A program made the translations under genes and the position numbers. From Tenebrio molitor (taxonomy: Eukaryota > Arthropoda > Insecta > Coleoptera > Tenebrionidae), in contig NC_091053.1 in assembly GCF_963966145.1 (NCBI RefSeq), positions 5,022,001-5,086,000 of the forward strand: a stretch of 64,000 bases of DNA. The letters run 5' to 3'. Of this stretch, positions 12,538 through 23,500 are shown piece by piece; the stretch's first letter is position 1; each line of letters opens with the position of its first letter. The notes under the pieces were generated by a model, which was given only the letters and a program-made list of their open reading frames with translations, did not search any database and was not told where the DNA came from.

Positions 12538-15387
12538 AGGTAAACCCGGGGAAGTGTGATTTTGGGGCAAGTGTGAATTATGTAGCTAAATTTTTTAATA
12601 ATATTCATATTGTTACGCCATCTGTTGGATAGGTAGCTGCATCTATTCCATACCAAAAGCTGCTAAAACCAACGTTCTAACAGATCTCTACGTCGAGGTA
12701 TTTCACTTTCGGTTATAACCTCTCTGCTAACACTGCACATGAGTGAACCCATGTTTTTTCCATGTGTTTAAATTCAGTTTTATTGCGAGGTAAGTTTTCA
12801 TTTCTATACATAATTGTGCTATTAAAATAGTAAATTTAAACGTGAAATAGTTGAAAATACGCTGTAAATGGTCATAAGGATTTTTTTGGACTAAGTCACA
12901 CTTGCCTCAGGAAAAAAGGCAATTGAGGCAAGTGTGACTGATATTGTGGGGGAAAGTGTGAACCTATGCTATTATTTGATTTCATTTCAGAAAAAAATGG
13001 TTCGAAACTATCAAAGGAAAACTCAAAGGGCGTCACAATATACCAAAGAGATATTAAACAATGCAGTTGAAGAAATTAGAAGAGGAACTTTGACAATATA
13101 TCGTGCACATAAATTATTCAACATTCCCAAAACAACACTTTTTTACCACTTGAATGGTAGTCGTGGAAACAAGAGTAACACACAAGGTCGGTCACAAGCC
13201 ATCCCAATCGAACATGAAACACGCTTGGCTGCAGCTCTCAAAATAATGGAATCATGGGGCTTCGGCATATCACGACAAGAAGTTTTTCAAATTGTTACAG
13301 AATTTATAAAAATCAACAAAATAAAAACACCATTTAGAGACGATTGTCCGGGAGATGACTGGTTCATGAATTTTAAACGAAGGCAAAACTTGAGTATCAA
13401 GAAACCTCAAAGCGTTGAATACTCAAGAAAGAAAATGACCGATCCGTTTGTGATTAATAATTATTTTGATATTTTAAAGAAAGCTTTGGACGATTTAAAT
13501 CTTAACGATTCACCAGAATTAATATGGAATCTTGATGAGTCGTCATTTTCACATGATCCATATAAAACAAAAATTGTAGGTGCTAGAGGCAAGCCCAGTT
13601 CCAGAACCACCAGCGGTCCGGGTCGTGAAAACACGACAATTCTATCAGCTGTTTCGGCATCAGGGTTAAAAGCACCACCTTTAATAGTATTTAAAGGGAA
13701 AAACATTTGGGATAGTTGGATAACAAATGAAGAAAGTGGTTTTGCTGGAACAGCATATGCCGCAAGCCCCAAAGGTTGGATGGACTCCGATATTTTTCAC
13801 AACTATTTCCTTAAAACGTTATTACCAGCTCTTGGCGATGTTAGACCTGTCTTGCTAATATACGACGGACATAGTACACACGTTAACGTGAAACTTATAG
13901 AACTAGCTCGTGAAAATCAGATCACGATCTTAAAACTACCACCACATAGTAGCCATCTGCTACAACCCCTAGATTTGGCAGTCTTTAAATCTCTCAAAAA
14001 TAACTGGGACAAAGAACTAGTCGTTTGGCAAAGGAAAAATGTAGGTGTGAAAATCCCCAAGAAGAAATTTTCCGAGCTGATAGGCCAAACGTGGAGAAAC
14101 CTTAGTCCAGATATCATAAAGAATGGTTTTCGGAAAAGTGGAATCTTTCCATTCAATCGTAACGTAATTCCTGAAGAGAAGTTTCATCCTGATGCTTTGG
14201 CAAGGTGGAAGAATTCTCAAGCAGAACTCGAAGAGCCTCAATCAAAAGTCAGGGAGTCTCAAGCAGAACTCGAAGAGCCCCATGCAAACCTTGGAGAGCC
14301 TCAAGCATCAACATCAAATGGATATACTCCTCACGTTTCAAAATCGAATTTGTTAGATCATATTGGACAAACATCAAGAAGTGAAGTATCTTTTGAGCAG
14401 TTATTATTAAATACGGTAAAGCAAACAGATAGGAGTGAGACAAAGGTAAAGAGAAGAAAGGTGGCTAAAGGCGCTGAAGTTATTACTGCAGATGAAGTGT
14501 TAGAAAGACTCAATGGTGAACAATTAGAAAAGCAAACAAGTCCTTTAAAGAAGAAAAAAAACCCTTCAAAGAAGCAAAAAAGACGAAAACGGCAACGGAA
14601 AAATAGTTCTAGTAGTGAAAGTTCTAATTCTGAAGAGGAACTTGTTTATATAAACTCAGAAGATGATTTAGATCCCGAAGTTTTTGAAGATGACGACATT
14701 GATTGTGAAATGTTTGAAGAATCAAATGAGCAAATTGGCGTGGGACAGTGGGCCTTGGTTCAATACTGTACTAAAAAAAGTGTAAAACATTTTGTAGGAC
14801 AGATTATTGAAAATACCAACGAAGGATGGCTTCTAAAATTTACAAAATATAGGGACAAATATTTCTTCTGGCCCGAAAAAGAAGATACGGATTTAGTAGA
14901 TAGTGAAAATATCTTAAAAATACTTCCAGAACCACTTAAAAGTCGCCGGGGGGATAATCTCATCATTAAAATCGATTTTACTAAATATCATTTTTAACTG
15001 TTTGTTTAAATGAAAACTGTAAAAGTTTGTAACTTTTTTACTAATAAAGATATTTTTACGAATAAAAAAATACATTGTAGAGACTGGTACATATTTTCAC
15101 ACTTGCCCCCAAAAACTTTCAATATTGCACACATTCCCATTCTATTAGTCGTATTCACACTTGCCCCAAAAACCTGGGCAAGTGTGAACCATGGACATTA
15201 TTTAACTTTTTAATTTTTTCTAAATTTATTATCACTTTTAAGTAATAAATAACACCACATAGATTAAGTATAATGTTGAAACAATATTTAAAAAAATAAT
15301 TAGATGCATTGGTCAATTATTTTTCACAGAGCTACCGATTAAATTTTAACTTACCTAAATAGCGGTCACACTTACCCTGGTTTACCT
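12538..15387 (+). mobile_element. Complete pogo/Tigger-like DNA transposon
   Basis: The left end AGGTAAACCCGGGGAAGTGTGA and the right end, as reverse complement AGGTAAACCAGGGTAAGTGTGA, form terminal inverted repeats. They are flanked on both sides by TA (12536-12537 and 15388-15389), the target duplication of the Tc1/mariner/pogo superfamily. The element is 2,850 bp and encloses one open transposase gene. The motif GGCAAGTGTGA recurs inside both ends in both orientations: 12564-12577, 12896-12910 (inverted), 12923-12939, 12948-12962 (variant), 15097-15110 and 15155-15167 (inverted), and 15176-15190. These look like subterminal transposase-binding sites. Intact ends, duplication and frame suggest a young and possibly still active copy. 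Confidence 0.93.
12997..14997 (+). CDS. pogo/Tigger-like DDE transposase
   Basis: A 666-codon uninterrupted frame. Residues about 13-52 form a Psq/CENP-B-type helix-turn-helix (IRRGTLTIYRAHKLFNIPKT). About 73-145 is a CENPB-like second DNA-binding domain. The DDE catalytic core follows: D180 in WNLDESSF, D290 in IYDGHSTH and D326 in LLQPLDLAVF, all three acidic residues present. FPFNRNVIPEEKF closes the core as in Jerky/Tigger proteins. The C-terminal part has a degenerate EEPQ/ELEEP repeat, a lysine-rich stretch that could act as a nuclear signal, an acidic stretch and a tryptophan-rich end domain. I chose ATG 12997 because a 3' splice site (ATTTCAG, ending 12990) precedes it and a GGTAAGT donor lies at 12790, giving a plausible 201-bp 5'UTR intron. 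The frame can be read back to 12934, but that part lies across a subterminal repeat. The protein would excise and reinsert this element. Confidence 0.92.
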   Translation: MVRNYQRKTQRASQYTKEILNNAVEEIRRGTLTIYRAHKLFNIPKTTLFYHLNGSRGNKSNTQGRSQAIPIEHETRLAAALKIMESWGFGISRQEVFQIVTEFIKINKIKTPFRDDCPGDDWFMNFKRRQNLSIKKPQSVEYSRKKMTDPFVINNYFDILKKALDDLNLNDSPELIWNLDESSFSHDPYKTKIVGARGKPSSRTTSGPGRENTTILSAVSASGLKAPPLIVFKGKNIWDSWITNEESGFAGTAYAASPKGWMDSDIFHNYFLKTLLPALGDVRPVLLIYDGHSTHVNVKLIELARENQITILKLPPHSSHLLQPLDLAVFKSLKNNWDKELVVWQRKNVGVKIPKKKFSELIGQTWRNLSPDIIKNGFRKSGIFPFNRNVIPEEKFHPDALARWKNSQAELEEPQSKVRESQAELEEPHANLGEPQASTSNGYTPHVSKSNLLDHIGQTSRSEVSFEQLLLNTVKQTDRSETKVKRRKVAKGAEVITADEVLERLNGEQLEKQTSPLKKKKNPSKKQKRRKRQRKNSSSSESSNSEEELVYINSEDDLDPEVFEDDDIDCEMFEESNEQIGVGQWALVQYCTKKSVKHFVGQIIENTNEGWLLKFTKYRDKYFFWPEKEDTDLVDSENILKILPEPLKSRRGDNLIIKIDFTKYHF

Positions 15388-15589
15388 TAACTATTAGAGG
15401 TGGAGAAGTGAGCTTCTGCGCTTTTACCATACAAGAATCGATAAAAGTCTGTCTTAAGCTTCTGTTTCATTTTTAATGTTAAAACGCAATCTTGAGCTTA
15501 TCTTTGCTACCCCACAACAAAATCTGCACTGCACAATTTTTAAATCTAAAATACATATAAAAAAAAAATAATTTCAAAGTATTTTCATC

Positions 15590-16091
15590 TACAGGGTGTT
15601 CGGTAAATGTCCGGCCAAACTTTAACCGCGAGCTACTGGCTTCATGTAGAACTCGGAAAAAATATTTAAAAAATTAAATTGACATTTAATTTTTGAGGTA
15701 CAATTTTTTTTAACTGCTTTTAGTCTTCTACGTTGTCTCACAACCTCGTAGGTAAAATTTCGGCACATTTTTAAAATACACCTATCATATTTATAAAACG
15801 TACACCAATGCGGTTTTCTTGTTTTAAAGCATATTTCCTAGAGGTTACTTCGCATTGGCGTACGTTTTATAAAATATGATATACAGGGTGTATTTTAAAA
15901 ATATGCCGAAATTTTACCTACGAGGTTGTGAGACAACGTAGAAGACTAAAAGCAGTTAAAAAAAATTGTACCTCAAAAATTAAATATCAATTTATTTTTT
16001 GACAGAATTTTTTAAATATTTTTTCCGAGTTCTACATGAAGCCAGTAGCTCGCGGTTAAAGTTTGGCCGGACATTTACCGAACACCCTGTA
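15590..16091. mobile_element. Foldback MITE, TACAGGGTGTTCGGTAAATG type
   Basis: A palindrome of about 500 bp with exact ends: TACAGGGTGTTCGGTAAATG at the left and CATTTACCGAACACCCTGTA at the right. The inner arms (AGCTACTGGCTTCATGTAGA and complement, CAACCTCGTAGGTAAAATTTC and complement) are shared with the elements at 3.26 and 29.35 kb, but the outermost 40 bp differ, so this is a subfamily with exchanged ends. Confidence 0.9.
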
Positions 16092-17583
16092 GAATCTAAA
16101 GCACCATCCTGTTGAAACCACACTGTCGAATCTCGCCTCCTAGATGTACTGTTTTCTGAATTGTGGAGAATACACCGCAGTATGAAATAGACTTTACAAA
16201 GGTCGCCCCAATCCTCTATAATCCTAGATTACACGCTGCGAGGATGTCTGGTCCGCACTGATAAAACTAATAGTTCAATATTCCTAAATCCACTCTTTAT
16301 CTCAGTTTTTTGATAACCAATTTATATAAATTAAAATGAGCGCATTTGTGTTTTTTTCGACTACTACTGATAAGATAGCGTGATACTTTCTATTTTGTAT
16401 CACTCCTTAATGAACGAGCTACCGACCAGTAAAAGTCCCATCGAAATCGATTGAGTATTTAAGACAACAGAAGAGCACTAACATACATACAAACATAATA
16501 CACTACCTTTTCTTCTCCACCATTCGCGTAAAGAGAAACACAGTTGTGAATTAAGTGCTGAAGTATCTTCCTCGTTCACTTTATCCAGTTCTGACTCGTT
16601 TAAAATGTATTTAAGACGCTGTCGTAAAAAATCATATTAATTATTGTAATGAAAACGAAAGGTGCGCATTATCCGGTAGAAAGGCCAATTATTTTAATTA
16701 CACTTGTGCGTTGATTTCATCTCTTTCTTTCGTGAAGCGTGAACAAACGATTAAAGCACATCTGAAAGGACTCTTGAACATTACCCGCCCTTATACAAAA
16801 CGAGAGCTTTCTCCAACTTGTAAATCAACAATTACGTTTTGGAACTGAACAGACAGAGAAAACTTGATAAACTCCCACATGACCACGAACACAATTATCG
16901 AGCAAATATTTACCGTTGCAAGAGCGTTATGTTGTGGAACAATCCAAACTGGATCCATCTATACATTTCCACAAACACTAAAGCTTGTCCTAAAACACAG
17001 ATGACCCTTTATCTCGACCCAAACAGCAATCCGAAAGTAGTGCACAACTATTGTGTTTTGCTTTGGACTAATCATGAACCCGGAGTCGGTGACCGGAGAA
17101 TTCCGGTAAACAAATTTCCCCTGTAATAATAATCGAGTCTGTGCATTCATTATCGTGGAAACATGAATTCCACAATAAGCAAAAGGACCTACGCTGATTA
17201 AACATGAAACTCGCATAGGGCATCTAATTTTGTTCTTTGTGCCAGCTCGTTGCGAATTTCATTTGTGAAAGTACTCGAGATGTAATTGCGAAATTAATAG
17301 ACTTTGATTTGGTTTCGTTCGGCACAAAAATTCCCAAACAATTTAGTTCAAGAGTTGAGGAAACATTTTCTTTCTGTTTCTCAGAGAGACAAATTAGACA
17401 CGACTCGTTGGATGCGGTTTGTGACAACTCCTCAATCCATATTTGTTGCAGATGCGGAGCCGTGGCAAGATGAGCGATCCTCTTGAGAAATGCATCGCAA
17501 GGTCCGTGACAAGATGAAAATTCTCGTGCGGAATACGTGCATACCGTAGTACCGAAATACATCCGCCCATCTTCGATAGCAAG
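16092..17583. other. Upstream region of the tachykinin receptor gene
   Basis: About 1.5 kb without a repeat I recognise, ending at the receptor start codon. It should contain the 5'UTR and promoter, but I cannot place a TATA box or initiator with confidence. Overlapping open frames near 17224-17700 on both strands cover the first receptor exon and its leader and are shadows. In the receptor frame a stop codon occurs at 17515-17517, which fixes ATG 17584 as the first start on an unspliced leader. Confidence 0.4.
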
Positions 17584-20500
17584 ATGAATTCCACGCAAGA
17601 ATTCCTCTACACGACCAACCGTTCCTACCTTGACAATTCCTCCTTGGAGTTCGGCATTCCGATCAATGGCACCGGCAACGACACGGAACAGGGTAATCAC
17701 ACTTTCTTGTCAACGGTTCCGTAATAAAAGCATTCTTTGTGGCAGATGGCAATCAGTTCATCTTGCCTGTGTGGAGACAGGTCCTTTGGAGCATACTGTA
17801 TGCGGGCATGGTCATCGTGGCCACCGGGGGGAATCTGATCGTGATCTGGATCGTCTTCTCGCACAAGAGGATGAGGACGGTTACGAATTATTTTTTGTGT
17901 AAGTGACAACGACTTGTCCCTGGAGACTCAAATAAATAATGAAGACCAATTTACAATATTTTTTGTTTGACTGTGAATAATTCCATAAGGGGGGGACTAA
18001 CAGTAAATTGGTACTAGAGTTTTGTGCTTCTATTTCATCATAGAATCACGTGACGTAAATATTTTGCCCCATTTTTTGTACACCCTGTATATTCATTTCT
18101 CTGTCGACTGGACCATATTTGTACAACACGTTACGCAGCAATTAAAAAAATAATTAAATCAATTAAAATTATATTGTTTTCACCTTTTATGACCCGCTTG
18201 ACTGTTAGTAATTCCATAAGCAGGGGACTAGGAGTAAATTGGTACTAGAGTTTTGTGCTTCTATTTCATCATAGAATCACGTGACGTAAATATTATGCGA
18301 CATTTTTTGTACACCCTGTATATCCATTTCTCTGTCGACTGGACCATATTTGTACAACACGTTACGCAGCAATTAAAAAAATAATTAAATCAATTAAAAT
18401 TAAATTGTTTTCACCTTTTATGACCCGCTTGACTTAGTAATTCCATAAGCGGCGGACTAACAGTAAATTGGTACTAGAGTTTTGTGCTTCTATTTCATCA
18501 TAGAATCACGAGATGTAAATATTTTGCCCCATTTTTTGTACACCCTGTATATCAATTTCTCTGTCGAATGCGCCATATTTGTACAACACTTTACGTAACA
18601 ATTAAAAAAATAATTAAATCCATTGAAATTAAATTTTTTTCACCTTTTATGACCCGCTGAGAGACTTATCATGTCTGAGAAGCTCTCGCAGCACTTTTAA
18701 GAAGTTTCGCTTGTCTGGATCTCCTAAAGGAAGCTTTCCCTACGGGAGCCTCAACTCTCTTATCGCACCTAAGTCCCTAACAATTTCCAAATATCTTGTA
18801 TTCGCCGCACATGCAGAAACAGACGTTGAAAAGTACAAGACAGTCATTCTTTTACGAATTTTATTCTGTTCCAGTGAATCTCTCTGTGGCAGACACCATG
18901 GTCTCGACTCTCAACGTGACATTCAATTTCGTCTACATGCTGAACTCTCATTGGCCTTTCGGAGAATTGTACTGCAAAATATCGCAATTTATCGCCGTTT
19001 TATCCGTGTGTGCGTCGGTGTTCTCTTTGATGTCCATCTCCATTGACAGGTAAATCGAACGCGTTTGTTTAAAACTCAGCCAGTTGCAATTACAGCGTGC
19101 AACAAAAAGTAAACTAGAGTCAATTAATTTTACTTGATTCGACGGTATTGGAAACGAGAGAGTTTCAGGGCTTGACAGCTCGTCAAGTGATCTTTAAACA
19201 TGATAAATATTTCTAACAGTTATTTGTATATCAAGGCGAAAAAGTGCATCTTTTTCGTTCGAGTATGAGTTTTCTGGCCGAGGCGCAGCCGAGGCTTGAA
19301 AACAGACGACGACGAAAAGCACTTTTTCGCAGAGGTGCACATTTTTTAGGCGACCGCACAAACTACAAAGCAAAAGACTTCATTGGAAAATTTACTATTT
19401 GCAATACAATTACTTATTTACATAATTTATGGTGACAGGACAATTATCAGTTTTGTCGGTTTCGTTGCTAACTTACTAAACAGACCAACAGATGGCGCCA
19501 CGGTCAGCGTCCGAAAGAATTACTTTTCGTCCGCTTGTTACTACGTAAAATTACCGTTTTCATTGAGGGTGCCTAAAAAATCTATTTTCTTCGGTAGCAG
19601 TTCGATTAAGCGTTTAAATGTTTGATCCGTTAATAAACAGTTTCCAGTTCATTGGATTTATTGCAATTTGAATATTCATTACGGCAATCATCATGTGAGC
19701 CGTATAAGCTGTTGGCACAATGGGAAATACGAAATAAACACCTCGGGGGTGTCCACCAGAGAGTTACACTAGATACGAGTGTGGTTTATGTTTTTTATTC
19801 ATGACAAAAAAAAGGTGTTGTCACACAGATTAAAAGTTCTTGATCAAAAAATGGTCGCACAGCAGGTGAAGTGTTGAGCATTAATAAAAAAGGACTGGTC
19901 GGGTTAGAGTGACCCTCGCATACAAAGAGACCTTTGAGTGACAATATTCTCAATGGGATGTATTGCATATATGTGTTATGAGGGTTGCTATGAAATGTAA
20001 TTTCTCTTGCTTTGGTGATTCTCGACTAAACAAGAATAAATTATCACCAGGTCTGATGAAATACTGTAATAAAATACTCGGCTTCGCCTCCTAGTTGTCG
20101 CGCTGGAAAATGCACCTACCGTACTCTAATGTAAATAACTATTCTGAAGAAGTAACGAAGAAGTACACTTCAAAGGGACATTTTTGTGTTTGGTAATGCC
20201 CCAATTTACACCTCTCTAGGTGCAGAGGATGCTGTGTTTTGAACAATATCAGTCAACCACAATACACTCCTGATCTAGCTCCCAGTGGCTCCTTTTTATT
20301 CAAAGATTGGAAAAAAGAGCTACTGAAAATAAAATGAAATCTACCGTTGATGATCAATAGATATACTATGCACGTTTCAGCTCAAAATCCCATGCTTTTC
20401 TTTATGGAGGTTCAAGATAGGGTTCAGGGTCATTTGTCTGGCTGTATGTAGTTCCTTACCTATCTAGTGAGATTTTAGTGACATTTTTAGTGACTTTTAA

Positions 20501-23500
20501 AATGATTTCAAATCACTTGTAGTTTACATTTATCGCGTGGGTAAAATAATTGTCATAGATTTTTTCTACGAAACTATCAAAGAACCAAGAGAGGGAAAGT
20601 ACAAAATTAATCTTATCTATTAGTTGATTTATTTATTTCATTGGGATTCCTGTATTGCCGACGAATTTAGCAACACGTGGTGGAAAGTGAGCTAGAGAAA
20701 GTGTAGCGGAACGGGAGGAAAAGGCAGAGGAAATTATAGAGACCAGCAAAGGAGGAGAAAGAGAAAAACCAAAGCAACGTAGGAAGTGGCTAAAGGAGAT
20801 GGGGAGGAAAAAAACAAGCAAAAGAATAATTATATAAACAGAAAAACAGCGACATCTAGGAGACAAAGAGCAAGCCTATAAACAAAGGAGGTAGAAACCG
20901 ATCTTTTAGCCAAGGAAATTTGGAGGCGTTCCTGGAAAAAAAAAGAAGAAAAGAAAAGAACAGGGGAAGGCAGAACACGAAGACAAAAAGAAAAGGAAGA
21001 GGAGGTATTTAAATTAAGCAAGAAAACAGCAAGATCACCTGAAGTAGAGGAGAAAACAGGCGGGAAATGGAAAAAATACTAGAAAATAGTGGAAATAAAA
21101 GAGGAAATAAAGGAAATGCGAAAAAAGAACCAAGAAGTCAAGAGAGAAATTGAACGACTAAGGGAAGAGTTTAATAATAAAGGAAAGGAATGGGAGGAAG
21201 AGAAAAACAGCTTGACAGCACAGCTGGAAAGGAAAATGGAATATGAAGAAAGGAGGAGAAGAAAAATAGCACAGTGATAACAGGATGGAGAGATAAGGGA
21301 AAGAGCAAGCAGCAGATCAAAGAGGACACGGAAAATTTTATAAAAGAAAACACAGAGGAAGTTAAACTCAAAAATTGTTACAAATAAACAAGGATCGAAT
21401 TCTTGTGGAAATGGAAGAGTGGAGTGGAAAAGAAAAAGTGATGAAACTAAAAGGAAAACTGAGAGGAAAGAAGAAAACAGAGAAGATATTCATAGACAAC
21501 GACATTACAAAACCAGAACGAGAGATACAGAAAAAAACTAGGAACCATCGCGGAAGAAAAAAAAAGAGAAGGGAAAGAAGTAAAAGTGGGATATATGAAA
21601 ATAACAATAGAGGGAGTACAGTGAAGATGGAATGAAGAAAGGGAGATTTTTCAGTAGGAAGAGGAATAAGGAATGGAGAAAACGAAGACAACGGGAATGG
21701 AAAAAATACAAAGAAAAAGGTAGATGGACAGAGAAAATGGGATCCGGGAAAGAAGCACAAAGGGGAACGCAGAGAAGATACCAAGGGGAGGGAACAAGCA
21801 AGGTGTAGAATGTGCTATGAGGAGAGAGAGAAGAAACAATCGAGCATAATTATGTGGAATGGATGTAGCGAAATGAGAGAGGGGTGAGAAAGGAGCGGGG
21901 AGAAATACAGAATGAAGACGGAGGGGAGATAGGATGAATGAAAGAGATATGGAAGAGAAGGGAAAGGATAAAGAAGGAGAGAGGTGGGAATAGGAATTAA
22001 AAAAGTAATTTTCACGCGTGCGATTATAACACTTGCCGCGGTCGTGAGTATAAACTTCCCACATGTAAAAATAAGTTGTTTTATGCACTTGTTAGATAAA
22101 TAACTATTACCATTTAAAAAATTACACTTCTACCCAGTTCAGGAAAGTATCCAAAATAACTTTTGTTTTTTTAACATCCTATCACACTTCACTTATTTTT
22201 CTAAATTGTTTGTTGCAGATACATGGCCATAATGACCCCTCTGCGACCCCGAATGGGCCGCACCGTGACCGTTTTGTTAGCAGTGTCTACTTGGCTGTTG
22301 GGCATAATAATAGGCAGTCCGTCCCTGATGTTTTTTCGCACTTACACGATGCCCTACAAAGACGGCGAAGAAAGAGTAATCTGTTATCCAGAATGGCCCG
22401 ACGGAAGCACCAACGAGTCAATGATGGAATACATGTGAGTCTTGAAAAGCTTTAACACAAATTTACAAAACACGAGTATAAAATATCTCCGTAAGCATTT
22501 AGCAATAAACTTCAGCGCCATAACACACTCTTGCATAGATGTATTTTTTAACTTTCGCCGTGAAAACTTGTACACAATGCCATCGCCATGAAATATTTAT
22601 CACCCGAGCTCTCGCAAATGCTAACTTGTCGCATTTACAAGCCTCGGCGTTGATTTACACCGCAACTTTTCAATATCATGTTTCAGATACAACGTGGGAT
22701 TTCTTTTCGTGACTTATGTGGTGCCGATAGGATCGATGACGTTCACCTACGCCAGAATCGGCATCGAGCTCTGGGGATCCCAGAGCATCGGAGAATGCAC
22801 GCAGAGGCAAATGGAAAATATCAGGAGCAAAAGAAGGGTAAGTGACCTATTATTAAAGGGAAAGAAAGCCGCAAGGTCAAACGTCAGCTGCTCGAGACGT
22901 TCTCAATACTTGCCGACTAAGACACAACTTCCTCTTACGGAATGGATCAAGTTCCCACGAACTAGAACTTGCCAACCGCCAAACTTATAACACCCTCTGG
23001 AATTGTGACGATATTAAAAGATTGTTGAAATATTGATGACTAACTTGGCAGGAATGCTAAGTATGTCGAGGTGTGGTGTGTGCACTAAACAAATCTTGTA
23101 ACACGACGATGAGGAATTTGTGTCGTTGCGGGATAAACTGAAATTACACTGGAAAGTGTGGAGGCTTGGAATGCTGAAATTGCTTGGAATCATGTCTGAG
23201 AATTAAAGATGACATCTGAACAAAAAAAATTGTAGAGAGTTGTGTAAAATGCTTTTTCTTCAATGCTAAAACCTATTTTACCACTTATTCTGGGATAATT
23301 ATTACAGTAAACGTCTGTAAACTTTGCCGAAATCGAAAAGTTGTTTTTTAGGTTAGCAACAACACGTCGTTGACGTTTCTTTGACATTTCAGCGAAAAAT
23401 CAGTGACGTCGCGTTTGGCAATACAATGGTAAAACACATTTTTCTCCCAGAATAAGACGAATTTTAATGTTTAATACAATTGTTGTCCTTTCTCTTAAAT

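Noticed and set aside
12934..12996. Transposase start at the upstream ATG 12934
   Set aside because: The extension crosses a subterminal repeat and a 3' splice site at 12990, and ATG 12997 begins the family-like basic N-terminus.
18711..19053. Two overlapping plus-strand frames around receptor exon 3
   Set aside because: Only the part from 18875 to 19049 in the TM2-TM3 frame is coding; the rest is intron or wrong frame.
21368..22088. Minus-strand open frames of 138, 87 and 145 codons rich in Phe, Ser and Leu
   Set aside because: They are the complement of the purine-rich LINE relic, which has a recognisable reading on the plus strand.
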